Shown piece by piece: positions 28,586-37,536 of a stretch of 64,000 nucleotides of DNA. The stretch is from Hofstenia miamia (lineage: Eukaryota; Xenacoelomorpha; Acoela), in the NCBI GenBank assembly GCA_004352715.1, contig SCFE01000006.1, forward strand, positions 3,145,070 through 3,209,069, read 5' to 3'. The translations under genes were made by a program, and so were the position numbers. The notes under the pieces are model-generated. The model was given only the letters and a program-made list of their open reading frames with translations, was not told the DNA's origin and did no database searches. Each line of letters begins with the position of its first letter. The stretch's first letter is position 1.

Positions 28586-29690
28586 CTTATTAAATTATGT
28601 ATAGTTTCACATTTCTAAAAACAAATATTTACAATTATTTATGGGAATTGAAGTTAAATTCTACAAGATTTAAATATTCTAATTATTTTATATTTAAGTG
28701 AAAACTAGTAATGAATGATTCTAAGAATTCTTTATTACACTTGGGAGTATGAATGTGTAATTATTTGGCGAAATTCGAATAAATTTCAAAATTATGTTTG
28801 TTACAAACCAATAAATATGCTAAATTTTATTTTTCTAATTTGGAAGAAATTCAAATGACATTGTATTATGCGTCTAACAAAGACAAATTTAAAAGATGCA
28901 ATACGCAAGTGCAGCCCTAAGTGTTTGAAATGATTAAAAGAATGCGAAGGCGTTACGATGCTGTTAAATTCAAGTATATTCGAATAATTCACTTTAATTA
29001 TTTTTAATAATGATTCGATAAAATCCTTTTTTATTTCCAGCAATACAGGGACAATTGTATTTGTTAAATTTTCTCCAAGCGAAAAACGTTTTTGTACTAT
29101 TCATTTTCAGTTACAATTTTGTATGTATTCACGTTTAATATTTTAACTTAAATTACAATATTTTATTCGTTTTTATATATTATTTGAAGCTCAGCATATA
29201 AATTAAAAGATCCATTTTTAGAAAGTGAATAACCTAGTTTACGCATACTTGTTTGACAGTACAGGGAAGGAATGTATATGTTCAATAACTAACAAAATTA
29301 ATTTTTTTATTGATAAGAAATTCTTGGAAATAGGAAGAGTGTTAAGATAAAATTCCAGTGTATTAATAGCGCGAACATCTCACTGGCATACTGTATCATT
29401 ATAATCAGATCATTTAGCCTGAATACGTCAATGTCTGTTTCTGGTATATTCCACCTTGTCTCCGAAAAAACGCCAAAGGTCCGCAACGTGATTTCGTTGT
29501 TAACAAAGTCGCTCCATTTATTAAAGCGCAGATGATGGACAAAGGAGACTTGATGGTGAGCTACCAGCCACTGGATCAATACCCAAATTTCTTTCGGATG
29601 GTGATATCAAACCAAGCGGCAACGATGGATGACATTCAATTCGTAATTACTCGTATTGAAGAATTGGGAAAGACGTTCCGTCTCGACTAA
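487..29690 (+). CDS. GAD: Glutamate decarboxylase (GAD), 3' 13 exons, N-terminus outside window
   Basis: PLP-dependent group II decarboxylase that converts L-glutamate to GABA and CO2 in the cytosol. Exons are 487-723, 3125-3215, 7928-8040, 10166-10281, 12310-12389, 15134-15188, 15231-15347, 22963-23027, 23107-23185, 23522-23671, 26714-26763, 27461-27515 and 29418-29690. Together they give 492 residues in one frame with every phase compatible. In this partial numbering, His187 (AHYS) should stack on PLP, Asp269 (HAD|AAWGG) should contact the pyridine N, Lys301 (NPHK) forms the Schiff base, Tyr330 (ASYLF) is the catalytic-loop tyrosine and Arg462 (FFRMV) binds the substrate carboxylate. Ser88 (FNQLS) and Phe110 (MFTYE) are the GAD-type residues where cysteine-sulfinate decarboxylases have Phe and Tyr, which favours glutamate as substrate. 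Vertebrate GAD65 is 585 residues, so about 90 N-terminal residues are upstream. Introns are up to 7.6 kb and full of transposons. Confidence 0.96.
724..3124 (+). other. GAD intron with GC donor and AG acceptor
   Basis: Begins GCAAGT and ends TTTTAG. Contains a (TA)n tract at 1797-1827. A short ORF at 1461-1703 overlaps A+T-rich sequence with no recognisable domain. Nothing else can be supported in it. Confidence 0.8.
1797..1827. repeat. (TA)n microsatellite
   Basis: About 15 TA units in the GC-donor intron of GAD. Confidence 0.97.
3125..3215 (+). CDS. GAD: GAD exon, residues 79-109
   Basis: Acceptor gttttag, donor AT|gtaagt. Encodes [13 protein letters not shown]...LTSTVNSN, the loop bearing Ser88, the position that separates GAD (Ser) from cysteine-sulfinate decarboxylase (Phe). 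The final Met codon is split two bases plus one. Confidence 0.95.
3567..3592. repeat. (TA)n microsatellite with adjacent candidate transposon end
   Basis: TA repeats followed at once by TTAGGGTGGTCCAAAAAAAT, which has the look of a transposon terminus. Confidence 0.85.
4735..4971. mobile_element. Internally deleted Tc1 copy (MITE-like)
   Basis: The left part (GAAAAATGTATTCGGCCAC..) matches 34980-35060. The right part matches 36392-36504 through the terminal CTTCCAGTACTG followed by TA. The transposase region present in the longer copy at 34788-36504 is missing. It may be misplaced here, since both borders carry single Ns on the outer contig edges. Confidence 0.75.
5008..5045 (+). mobile_element. 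Truncated hAT end, CAGAGATGGAA family
   Basis: CAGAGATGGAATCGGATCGG at 5008 resembles the termini of the hAT element at 16184-16898. The sequence is cut by the N at 5046. Confidence 0.4.
7928..8040 (+). CDS. GAD: GAD exon, residues 109-147
   Basis: Acceptor gatcttag, donor CAG|gtaaca. Encodes [13 protein letters not shown] through [18 protein letters not shown]. It contains Phe110 of the FTYE motif. The exon ends inside the Gly-Gly turn that starts the PLP-binding half of the large domain. Confidence 0.95.
8041..10165 (+). other. GAD intron, hairpin motifs only
   Basis: Two near-palindromic GGGGTGNATTTTGCACC motifs lie at about 8173 and 8350. No coding or transposon signature is recognised elsewhere in the intron. 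Confidence 0.6.
10166..10281 (+). CDS. GAD: GAD exon, residues 147-185
   Basis: Acceptor aaatttag, donor CAT|gtaagt. Encodes [20 protein letters not shown] and ends FTSRH, phase 0. Most family members read ISN at the GGxIxN turn. Here the middle residue is Ala151 (IAN), a small loss of a hydroxyl near the PLP phosphate region. Confidence 0.94.
10282..12309 (+). other. GAD intron, no feature seen
   Basis: A+T-rich, with small spurious ORFs only. Confidence 0.6.
12310..12389 (+). CDS. GAD: GAD exon, residues 186-212
   Basis: Acceptor gtttttag, donor AAT|gtaaat. Encodes [18 protein letters not shown], with the His that stacks on the PLP ring, then VETDG and two bases of a split Ile codon. The family usually reads DERGK here; this gene reads DGIGK across the junction. 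Confidence 0.92.
14370..14690 (+). pseudogene. LINE reverse-transcriptase relic
   Basis: A plus-strand frame near 14540-14610 reads [20 protein letters not shown], matching the QGDSLSPLLF motif of non-LTR retrotransposon reverse transcriptases. After a stop and frame change, KETGLGY follows, which also fits that region of the family. Upstream sequence to about 13700 has the purine-rich look of the same element but is too broken to align by eye. Confidence 0.55.
15058..15117. repeat. (TA)n microsatellite, about 60 bp
   Basis: Longest fully resolved TA tract in the window. It ends 16 bp before a GAD exon, within the region expected to hold its branch point. Confidence 0.97.
15134..15188 (+). 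CDS. GAD: GAD exon, residues 212-230
   Basis: A 55-bp exon just after a 60-bp (TA)n tract. Acceptor tttgtttag, donor GAG|gtataa. Encodes [18 protein letters not shown], the helix preceding the VPFLVS strand of the PLP domain. Only 42 bp of intron separate it from the next exon. Confidence 0.93.
15231..15347 (+). CDS. GAD: GAD exon, residues 231-269
   Basis: Acceptor tagtttag, donor GAC|gttagt. Encodes [20 protein letters not shown] through NLWLHAD. TMGTTVxGAFDP is the family signature, and the last residue is the Asp that bonds the PLP pyridine nitrogen. The phase-0 intron splits HAD from AAWGG. Confidence 0.96.
16184..16898. mobile_element. Non-autonomous hAT element, 715 bp
   Basis: Left end CAGAGATAGAAGTTGGGCAG; right end on the minus strand CAGAGATGGAAGTGGG. 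It is flanked on both sides by the identical 8-mer GTCTCACT (16176-16183 and 16899-16906). No transposase is recognised inside, although a 74-codon ORF at 16430-16654 is present without similarity. It lies in the intron before the AAWGG exon of GAD. Confidence 0.88.
17711..17952. repeat. (TA)n tract and N gap
   Basis: (TA)n at 17711-17741 runs into Ns at 17742-17952. TGTGTGTATATA follows, so the gap is probably a TA/TG microsatellite. Confidence 0.95.
19859..20262. repeat. (TA)n tract around N gap
   Basis: TA repeats on both sides of Ns at 19894-20250. The unresolved sequence is probably the same repeat. Confidence 0.95.
20295..20897. mobile_element. Inverted-repeat element with CCCACTGTGTACA motifs
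   Basis: The left arm is CGCCCATTTTGTACGTTG. The right arm on the minus strand is CGCCTATTTTGTATGTG, about 18 of 22 bases matching over the fuller arm. Inside, CCCACTGTGTACA occurs at 20323, 20350 and 20853 in direct orientation and, as a variant, inverted at 20641. (TA)n tracts lie just outside both arms. No coding region is recognised. Confidence 0.6.
20900..20927. repeat. (TA)n microsatellite
   Basis: Uninterrupted TA repeats directly abutting the right arm of the inverted-repeat element. Confidence 0.97.
21775..22073. repeat. (TA)n tract around N gap
   Basis: TA repeats with ACATATATAC interruptions from 21775, Ns at 21850-22048, then TA repeats to 22073. Confidence 0.95.
22963..23027 (+). 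CDS. GAD: GAD exon, residues 270-291
   Basis: Acceptor attcttag, donor AG|gtaaat. Encodes [19 protein letters not shown], then a split Arg codon. It follows the longest intron in the gene (about 7.6 kb including gaps). Confidence 0.96.
23107..23185 (+). CDS. GAD: GAD exon with the PLP lysine, residues 291-317
   Basis: Acceptor attttag, donor GAT|gtaagt. Encodes [20 protein letters not shown] then ILVKED. Lys301 of NPHK forms the internal aldimine. Confidence 0.97.
23522..23671 (+). CDS. GAD: GAD exon, residues 318-367
   Basis: Acceptor tttttag, donor AAG|gttagc. Encodes the mobile catalytic loop ([20 protein letters not shown]) with Tyr330, then [18 protein letters not shown]. Fully conserved with animal GADs. 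Confidence 0.97.
23672..26713 (+). other. GAD intron, mostly featureless
   Basis: A patch at 24460-24740 is richer in G+C (GGGTCAGGCTGCCCG, TTTGACCCGCTTGCC) and may be an old element. The rest shows no supported feature. Confidence 0.55.
26714..26763 (+). CDS. GAD: GAD short exon, residues 368-384
   Basis: A 50-bp exon found by its position between two certain exons. Acceptor ttacctag, donor GC|gtatgt. Encodes [16 protein letters not shown], matching the family pattern GTxGFExHVDKxxEL. Two bases of an Ala codon join the next exon in frame (LKA|HLIK). Confidence 0.85.
27461..27515 (+). CDS. GAD: GAD exon, residues 384-402
   Basis: Acceptor ctctttctag, donor AAC|gtaagt. Encodes [18 protein letters not shown], aligning with the EYLYNIIKNREGYEMVF helix of GAD65. 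Confidence 0.94.
27563..28232. repeat. (TA)n tracts and N gap
   Basis: (TA)n at 27563-27600, unique sequence to 27682, Ns at 27683-28184, then (TA)n to 28232. The left gap edge is not in a repeat, unlike the other long gaps. Confidence 0.92.
28237..28545. repeat. Array of TTACAAATGACCAAT motifs
   Basis: The motif or close variants occur at about 28272, 28302, 28451, 28470, 28498 and 28529 in one orientation and inverted at 28237. (TA)n tracts lie on both sides (to 28232 and from 28553). This looks like a small transposon with subterminal repeats, or clustered binding sites. Confidence 0.6.
28553..28580. repeat. (TA)n microsatellite
   Basis: TA repeats closing the motif array on its right side. 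Confidence 0.95.
29418..29690 (+). CDS. GAD: GAD terminal coding exon, residues 403-492 and stop
   Basis: Acceptor catttag. Encodes [16 protein letters not shown], then the C-terminal domain with [29 protein letters not shown] (Arg462 for the substrate carboxylate) and [11 protein letters not shown] followed by TAA at 29688-29690. The C-terminus runs two or three residues past the usual GQDL ending. Confidence 0.97.
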   Translation, partial: PEYVNVCFWYIPPCLRKNAKGPQRDFVVNKVAPFIKAQMMDKGDLMVSYQPLDQYPNFFRMVISNQAATMDDIQFVITRIEELGKTFRLD

Positions 29691-29842
29691 ATCAATCAAA
29701 TATTCATGTAGTGGACATTGTGCGCACGTTGTCTTAGTTTATAGAATTACTCAAATAACCTGATTACATGTGCACTGTGTAATTTAGTCTTAAAGTGACT
29801 AGTTTGTAATCAGGCGTAGTTTGTATTCCAATTGCAATTAAA

Positions 29843-29858
29843 AATAAAATAAATAATT
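29843..29858 (+). promoter_or_regulatory. Candidate GAD polyadenylation signals
   Basis: Two overlapping AATAAA hexamers lie about 155 bp after the GAD stop codon in otherwise non-coding sequence. Their position suits a short 3' UTR. No transcript evidence is available. Confidence 0.45.
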
Positions 29859-31288
29859 GTGCAATGAAAGGAATTTATGATGGTGCTACACGAAAAAGTG
29901 AGTCTATTTTGTTAATATGGAAAATGTTTAATGGAAAACATATGTTAAAATAGAAGTAGTTATGAATTTTTTTAATATCCTAAAATTATACATGACACTT
30001 GGTGGAACCAAAAGTCGCCTAAAGAAGGAATAAGGGATATGATTCGTTTGGTGATGAAGTTTAATAGATTTTGTCCAAATGCACTCTCCAATGAAGTAAA
30101 TTTATTGTAAATTCTTTGAAAATTAAGTCCACAATTAACAAAATTTTTAAAATTTTTGAACGCTTTCCCATTTCAATGTCATTATGCAGATTACAAAGGT
30201 TACTAAAATCTGATATATAGAAGATATTTATACATCAAATCTGACACATTTAGAGTAAATTTTGTAAGAATTGAAAATTGATTATTTTATTATTTTCTTA
30301 CATTTTTAACTCCTTTTATACAATATATTTTTAGCAATTCATTGATTTGAAATATGTAGGGCTTTTAAAAAAGATTGAAAAATTTATGTATGCATGTTTT
30401 TTTCCACAATATTCAAGATTAAAAAAGTAATAAATTGTGTGAAAATACAGTCCAATTGTTACTACAATATCAAGTAATCAATGACATTCTACTTTTATAA
30501 AAATGTGGCAGATTTAATGCTCTAAATATACTCAAGATCCTTGTAATTCAGCATCTTAGGCGCAGAAATATCAGGTTTATTATGTCCTTCTGTAATGCTG
30601 TACAAAAATAAAATTATTAACCTAAAAGACATGTGGATCATTTGGAGCCATGCATTATTCATTTTTATTTTAACCGACACTATATCTATATCCTGTGAAG
30701 AGAAGATGTCAAAGTGTAATCATTTATAGAAACAACTTTTTCGATGACAACACGTCTTGGAAACGCGTTAATTTAGCTAAAATTGAGTCACTTATAGCGT
30801 TTCAAAATATGAAGAGGGTGCTTAAAAAATGCCCCTGCGATATTAGGATGCTTTGGCTTAATAAATATTCGATTGATTTCTGATCAAAATTTTAATTTCT
30901 ATTGAATTATTAGATCTAAGTAACCAGTCTTTATTTTAATTCAATGTTTCCAATTATTTGGCATAGCAGTTGCTTAACTCCAACTCTCCGAGTACTTTTC
31001 TAGTATAGTATTATTTTCAGGACAAAATTTATAGTTCCTCATTGTGAAAATGAGAGCCGGTTACTGTCATGACAAAGATGATAATTTCAGGCGGCAAAAG
31101 TACAATTTTCAGAAAGTTATTTTTTCAGAATCATTCGATTATATGCATAGGCCTTTTCTAATTTGGCAATGTGAGGAACAATTTCAGTTATCACGAACGC
31201 CCAGGGAGTATTAACTCCATAAATGTATATAATCCGATTACACTTAGTGCATGCTCCAAATGAGGCTAGTAATAACTAGAACCCAAAT
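29859..31288. other. Region after GAD, no feature seen
   Basis: A+T-rich, no domain or splice-supported exon. The 62-codon ORF at 30695-30883 has no recognisable similarity. Confidence 0.55.
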
Positions 31289-32029
31289 ATATATATATAN
31301 NNNNNNNNNNNNNNNNNNNNNNNNNNNNNNNNNNNNNNNNNNNNNNNNNNNNNNNNNNNNNNNNNNNNNNNNNNNNNNNNNNNNNNNNNNNNNNNNNNNN
31401 NNNNNNNNNNNNNNNNNNNNNNNNNNNNNNNNNNNNNNNNNNNNNNNNNNNNNNNNNNNNNNNNNNNNNNNNNNNNNNNNNNNNNNNNNNNNNNNNNNNN
31501 NNNNNNNNNNNNNNNNNNNNNNNNNNNNNNNNNNNNNNNNNNNNNNNNNNNNNNNNNNNNNNNNNNNNNNNNNNNNNNNNNNNNNNNNNNNNNNNNNNNN
31601 NNNNNNNNNNNNNNNNNNNNNNNNNNNNNNNNNNNNNNNNNNNNNNNNNNNNNNNNNNNNNNNNNNNNNNNNNNNNNNNNNNNNNNNNNNNNNNNNNNNN
31701 NNNNNNNNNNNNNNNNNNNNNNNNNNNNNNNNNNNNNNNNNNNNNNNNNNNNNNNNNNNNNNNNNNNNNNNNNNNNNNNNNNNNNNNNNNNNNNNNNNNN
31801 NNNNNNNNNNNNNNNNNNNNNNNNNNNNNNNNNNNNNNNNNNNNNNNNNNNNNNNNNNNNNNNNNNNNNNNNNNNNNNNNNNNNNNNNNNNNNNNNNNNN
31901 NNNNNNNNNNNNNNNNNNNNNNNNNNNNNNNNNNNNNNNNNNNNNNNNNNNNNNNNNNNNNNNNNNNNNNNNNNNNNNNNNNNNNNNNNNNNNNNNNNNN
32001 NNNNNNNNNNTATATATATATATATATAT
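31289..32029. repeat. (TA)n tract around 711-bp N gap
   Basis: Longest gap in the window (31300-32010), with TA repeats at both edges. Confidence 0.95.
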
Positions 32030-32216
32030 GAATTTCTAAGGTATTTAACGGGAATTGCGATTTTTCCTCAAAATAATTATTTCTGCTATTACTACCACAG
32101 TATTCACTCGAACGAAGAATAGAAAACACTTAGCAGTTTTTTATGCTACTGCTCGACATTAAATGCTTTGAGCTCGTTGCTCCGCTTTAAGCGTTGATGG
32201 AAACCTGCAAATGCGT

Positions 32217-33154
32217 TTACACACATTTCAGGTGAGATTTTCTCGGCTTCCTTGCAAACGAAGTCCTTAATGTTTTCGGCATTCTTTCATACACTGTCGT
32301 TTTGAGAAATCTCCATAAAAAATCAAGAGGAGTTAAATCTGGCGAGTGAGCTGCCCACACCAGATGACCGTTTTTTCCTAACCATCTCTCTGTAAACTGT
32401 TGATCCAAAAATATTCCCAGTTGGCGACTATAACGTGCCGGAGCACCATCTTGCTGAAGCACTGCATTTCTTCGACACCACTCACCCAAAGAATGCAAAA
32501 AAACATTGTTTGAGCATTTCCACAGTTGAAATTTGTGTCAAACATGAACGGACCGTAAATGCAGGTGCTAGACAAAGCCCTCCGCACGGTAACTTTTGGG
32601 CTTGAGAGCAATTTTTCAAAGTGTTCCTATGGTTTGTCGTAACCTCAAATTTGGCAGTTTTGTTGATTTACAGTGCTGTTCAGCCAGAAAGTGGATTCGT
32701 CAGAAGAGATTACATTATGAAGAAAATTAGGATCATTTTCAATGTTTCCAATAATGCCTAGGACATGCTAACTCTTAGCACGAAATCCTCTTCATACAAA
32801 TACTGAGTTATATGGATCTTGTAAGGAAACATCTTGACATCGTGTCATATAACACTGAGGACAGTAATATACGAGAGGCTCACTTTATTTGCTGCTTTTC
32901 TTACCGATGAGCGGGATTTTACTCGAAATGTTCAACAATTTATTCCCTTTTCGACGAATCAATAGGCGGCTTGCCGGACTTTGGAGTGTCACCAACCCTT
33001 CCAAATTTTCTTAAATTTCTTGAAAAGATTTCTAATCGTATTCTCATGAGGTATGTTCTCTCAAGGCCACCGTTGTAATTATTTTCTTACCAAAGTCACA
33101 GAATCAAGTTTCGCCATCAGAAGAACAATTTCAATACGTTGATTTGTGTCCATT
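32217..33154 (-). pseudogene. Tc1/mariner-superfamily transposase relic
   Basis: The 3' part (32498-32217) reads VLQQDGAPARYSRQL, then LVWAAHSPDLTPLDFLW. QDGAP carries the second catalytic Asp and SPDLTPLDF is the region of the third acidic residue. The N-terminal part from a Met at 33154 reads MDTNQRIEIV, then IPHENTIRNLFKKFK, a helix-turn-helix region of the type used by arthropod transposases of this group. Many stops and frameshifts lie between them. No terminal repeats are identified. Confidence 0.75.
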
Positions 33155-34241
33155 TTGATTTGATATAAATTTGAATTGTCGAATTTAATGATACTAAAGC
33201 AAAATTAAATTTAACGATATGATTATTTGTTGTTGTTCGAGGATAATGATTCTTAAAACCACTTCTTTGAAGTTTATTTATATCAATTTTCTATGCAAGG
33301 ATTCTTTATATTTGTGTATACGTACTTTGTGTAACACTAACCTCCATGTAAATTCATTGAAAAAATTGTAACATATTACGTAAAATATTACACTACGCCA
33401 CATAAAACTTATGGTCTTCATCCACTTTAAGGTGGTCTATTTGAAAGTCATATTCTAACAATTGCATTCATTGATAAATATATACTTAGATTTTACGAAA
33501 TTAATCAAGAGAATAATACTTTCGAAACTACATCTTAATATCAAGAGAATATTTCTACTTTACTCTATGCGGTCTTAATATCAAGAGAATAATAATTTTG
33601 AAAAAAATATCTTTCAATGATGCACACAGCGCAAAGTCATTTCTTTGTGATAGTGGCAGTGAAAGATTTTACCAGTGTTGTGTAAATTCCATGCTCACGA
33701 TCTCCTAAAGCAGGCACACAATTTCATTTATGCAAAGCATTGAATCAATTGTAATCCTTGTAATGTATATATGTGTTAGCAATTTGCAAATAGATGCGGA
33801 TTTTATTGATTTAATTAAATGTATAAATGTGTTTTTGAGTAAAACAAAAATATAGTTATACTAAATTAATATTACTAATTATTTACACTGAAATTCAATT
33901 TCTCATAAATTATTCCTATATTTCATTATTGAATTCAAAAAGGTTTTCAAATAATATCTAAAAAATAAGAAATTATGTAGTTTCGTAAAAAGAAATTGAT
34001 TTAAGAAAAAATAAGTTTTTTCTGAGATTGAACAATATTTTAAGTTGAAATGAAACAAGCGCAAGTTGTTAACTTCTATATCGTTTGAATTGAATTAATG
34101 TAATATACTTATTATACAATGTCATACAAGCAGTGCAGTGTAGTGTTTATTTAAATTATCTTCATACAGTTTGATGTGTTGTCAATTATCATTGAGGTTT
34201 AATGCAGGATTTGTCAATGAATTAACAAAACTTGTTAATAA
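33155..34241. other. A+T-rich spacer, no feature seen
   Basis: Three copies of TTAATATCAAGAGAATA or shorter variants occur at about 33500-33600. Otherwise featureless. Confidence 0.5.
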
Positions 34242-34788
34242 ATACTTAACTAAGACTTTATAGTTGTAAAATCAAACTTCTCGGTAATGTTATCAAAAGC
34301 GCATACTTTGGTTTTTACTGTTAATTCATTGATCATTGTAATGAAGATTTAAGTATACACTTACAAACGCACTTTTGAAGGTTTTCTATTGCTTCAAGAT
34401 ATTATATTTGAATAACATTTAGCTACGGGCAAAACGGGCTTAGGATACTGGCAACGCATATTTTCATTTATATACATAAATATATATATATATATATATA
34501 TACCTNNNNNNNNNNNNNNNNNNNNNATACTTAACTAAGACTTTATAGTTGTAAAATCAAACTTCTCGGTAATGTTATCAAAAGCGCATACTTTGGTTTT
34601 TACTGTTAATTCATTGATCATTGTAATGAAGATTTAAGTATACACTTACAAACGCACTTTTGAAGGTTTTCTATTGCTTCAAGATATTATATTTGAATAA
34701 CATTTAGCTACGGGCAAAACGGGCTTAGGATACTGGCAACGCATATTTTCATTTATATACATAAATATATATATATATATATATATAC
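34242..34788. repeat. Duplicated 262-bp block flanking a 21-bp gap
   Basis: 34242-34503 and 34527-34788 appear identical, both starting ATACTTAACTAAGAC and ending in a (TA)n tract. Ns occupy 34506-34526. Probably the same locus assembled twice. Confidence 0.85.
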
Positions 34789-35059
34789 AGTACTGGAAAT
34801 ATGTATTCGACCACTTTGCTATTTAGAATAAATAATGAGCATTCATGGGATAAAGTGTGCCTACGTTTTTAGCTAAGTGTTATTTTGATTGAGAAATGAA
34901 AATCTGTATGTCTAATATTATAAAATATGTAGAATAACAATTGACTATTAATTTTTAATCTAAATTAGAAAACTTGTATTGGAAAAATGTATTCGGCCAG
35001 CTGAAAAAAAATTTTAACAAATGAACAAATCCGAAGAAAGCAAATTCAAAATAAAATAC

Positions 35060-36210
35060 CTAAATTAATAACTGACGAAATATCATCACTTAGCAACAAA
35101 ATTCTCTTTTCTAATATTTTGTAGGCTGTCCTTTGAGCGAAAAGCTTCAAGGCCATCAGAGATTGAAGAAAACGTCTTTCAATAAAGTTGTTGAGAATTA
35201 TATAAAATGCTTTCTTTATTGCCCTCCACAGCTCGTTTTCAGTGTGATAATGTTAAGGTGTGGAGATTGATCAGTCTAGTCAGCAAGGATAGCAACCCCA
35301 TTATTGTTGAAGANCAGCTCGTTTTCAGTGTGAAGAGTATGCTGTCCAATTCGATATTTTCGATAATGTTAAGGTGTGGAGATTGATCAGTCTAGTCAGC
35401 AAGGATAGCAACCCCATTATTGTTGAAGAAATTTTTCATTTCTTTTGAGGTATTACATGGAGCACCATCCTGCTGATATATTGAACCACTTGTAAGGAGT
35501 GACAAGAGCTCCTTTTCTAGAATCCAGTATATTGAGAACTTCGGAGAGTACCAGTGATGTGAACAACCCTGTGAAGGCCACATCTCCATATTGCACCCCA
35601 TAACATTACAGAATTCCCACCATGCTTCATGATTCCCCCAGTATATTGAGGCAGGAAGCTTAACATTTTGGCCAGTTGGTCTCTTTATCAACATTCTTTT
35701 TGATGAGTATAGCTCAAATCTTGAATCATCTGAAAATATAACATTAAACCAATATTCAGATGAATTGTCTCCAATCAACTTGGCCCACCTCAACCGACGT
35801 AATCTTTGCTTTGAGGTTAAGAATGGCTTCTTGGGTGCCACGAAAGTCCCAATTGGGTACTTCTTCAAGATGTTTCGCACAGTTCTTGCTGTCATAGGGT
35901 TACCATCAGCCCATTCCTTGCGAAATTCCTCTGAAATCTTCTTGGGATTTCTCTTTGAAATTCACATATGAACTGATTGGGAAGTTTTGGAGGTCTTCTT
36001 TCATCTTCCGGACGTTGGCTTGGGACCAATGATGTTTTCAAAAGTGAAATGTCTAATGATAGCCCCGAAAATATTTCGAGGTCGCTCTATAAGTCAGGCT
36101 ATATTACGTTTACTCATACCTTTCAAATGTTTGGAGATAATCAGCTCGCGGATGGAAAGGGATACGTAACCAGGCATCATATATTGCGAAGAACGAGTGT
36201 TATTAGACAT
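35060..36210 (-). pseudogene. Tc1 transposase, family A, broken
   Basis: DDE transposase that would cut and paste the element. A Met at 36210 starts an N-terminal helix-turn-helix region with stops. From 35895, MTARTVRNILKKYPIG, then FSDDSRFELYSS (first Asp region), SIYQQDGAPCN (second Asp) and, past a stop at 35395, SPHLNIIEN with the final Glu. The C-terminal part (ELWRAIKKAF.. to about 35060) lies beyond the assembly duplication at 35314. At least four in-frame stops are seen. Confidence 0.85.
35229..35431. repeat. Short duplication around a single N
   Basis: 35229-35313 and 35315-35431 repeat the same Tc1 sequence. The first copy lacks about 30 bases (AGAGTATGCTGTCC..) present in the second. 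The N at 35314 separates them. Likely a contig-join artefact inside the transposase. Confidence 0.8.
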
Positions 36211-36501
36211 TCTCAATATAAACAAACTGACAAAAGCTCAAGCAATGAAATTTTTTACAGATTCTCTGATTTGGTTTGAAGTGGCCGATTACATTTTTCC
36301 AAAAAATATTAGCTAACTACATGCATTGTAGCATTTCTCCTTGACATTTAAAGTAATCAGTGATAATTATGTCTCAACATTGATGGATTCCTCTTTCTTC
36401 TACACCAAATCTAAATAAAAAAATAGCTATGACATTCTTGGTGTCTATTTCTTAGAAATATTTATGACAAATCATGGTTAGCCGAATTCTTTTTTCCAGC
36501 A

Positions 36502-36504
<3 letters not shown>

Positions 36505-36535
<31 letters not shown>

Positions 36536-36635
36536 NNNNNNNNNNNNNNNNNNNNNNNNNNNNNNNNNNNNNNNNNNNNNNNNNNNNNNNNNNNNNNNNN
36601 NNNNNNNNNNNNNNNNNNNNNNNNNNNNNNNNNNG

Positions 36636-36663
<28 letters not shown>
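36505..36663. repeat. (TA)n tract with gap between two Tc1 elements
   Basis: TA repeats at 36505-36535 and 36635-36663 around Ns 36536-36634. The tract is bordered on each side by a Tc1 terminus. Confidence 0.95.
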
Positions 36664-36666
<3 letters not shown>

Positions 36667-37536
36667 TACTGGCCAAAAGTTTGGGAACAGTAACCTGTCA
36701 AAAGTGTGTTTTATGCTATTTCCTGGAAACTTCGTAAAATTCCTGGAATTGACAATTTTTTTTTAGAATTTACAACACATTCATTTAGCCAAACAAATTA
36801 ACAAAACTTTAGATTTACACACAATACATTTTCACTGAAAAAGCACTATCATTATAGTTTGAAATATGGTCCGTGATATTGAAATTTCACCAACAAGGCG
36901 TGCTCATATTCATATTTTGTACGAGAAGGGTACAATTATCGCGTTACACTTTCCGCCCAGCACCTTCTGTGATGATTTGGGGCGCTGTAACTGCAAATGG
37001 GCCTGCTGGTTTGCATTTTGTTCTTCACAATGAGACAGTCACAGCCAAGGCCTACCTCAAAATAATTCAGGAGAAAGTTCCATGTTTATGCAGCTTCGCG
37101 GAACATCTGTACAAGATGGTGCTCCCTTCCACATTGCCAAACCTGTGAAACAGTGGATTGCATCACAAGACTTTCGGCTTCTTAAGAACTGGCCGGGAAA
37201 CTCCCCAGTCTTCAACGTCATAGAATATGGCTGGCATCACATCAAAAACTGCCTGAGGAAGCGCCAATGCACATCAATTCACGATCTGAAGGAACAAATT
37301 AAAGTGGTATGGTGCACATAGATTACTGATGATTATTGTAGAAAGCTGGTCGAGTCAAATCGCATTGCTGCGTGTTTGGCCAATAATGGCGGACATACAA
37401 AATATTAGTGAGTTTTTCTGAATTAACTATTTACTTTCTACACGGTGTTATCATATTGTTTCTACATTGCGTATTTTAGTGTAAAATACAAAATGTCTAA
37501 ATTTGGAAAGTGTTCCCAAACTTTTGGCCAGTACTG
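36664..37536 (+). mobile_element. Tc1 element (family B), internally deleted, 873 bp
   Basis: Perfectly matching ends: CAGTACTGGCCAAAAGTTTG on the left and its complement on the right, each bordered by TA. The transposase inside has lost its middle part. A 3' fragment of the same family is at 62060-62494. Confidence 0.92.
36866..37408 (+). pseudogene. Tc1 transposase, family B, deleted and frameshifted
   Basis: It begins MVRDIEISPTRRAHIHILYE, the start of the DNA-binding domain, and jumps after about 25 residues into the catalytic domain (SVMIWGAVTANGPAGLHF). A frameshift near 37080 leads to SVQDGAPFHIAK with the second Asp. The third motif reads SPVFNVIEY instead of SPDLNVIEN, though the Glu remains. 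It ends HTKY-stop. Not functional. Confidence 0.88.

Larger units (their letters stand above)
34788..36504 (-). mobile_element. Tc1 element (family A) inserted in a (TA)n tract
   Basis: The left end CAGTACTGGAAATATGTATT follows TA. The right end on the minus strand is CACTGCTGGAAAAAAGAATT, followed by TA. A second copy of the end motif (GGAAAAATGTATTCGGCCAG) sits at 34979 as a subterminal repeat. TA repeats flank both sides, as expected for a family that targets TA. It carries the transposase relic at 35060-36210 on the minus strand. Confidence 0.85.

Noticed and set aside
29307-29579. 90-codon minus-strand ORF
   Set aside because: Antisense shadow of the terminal GAD exon.
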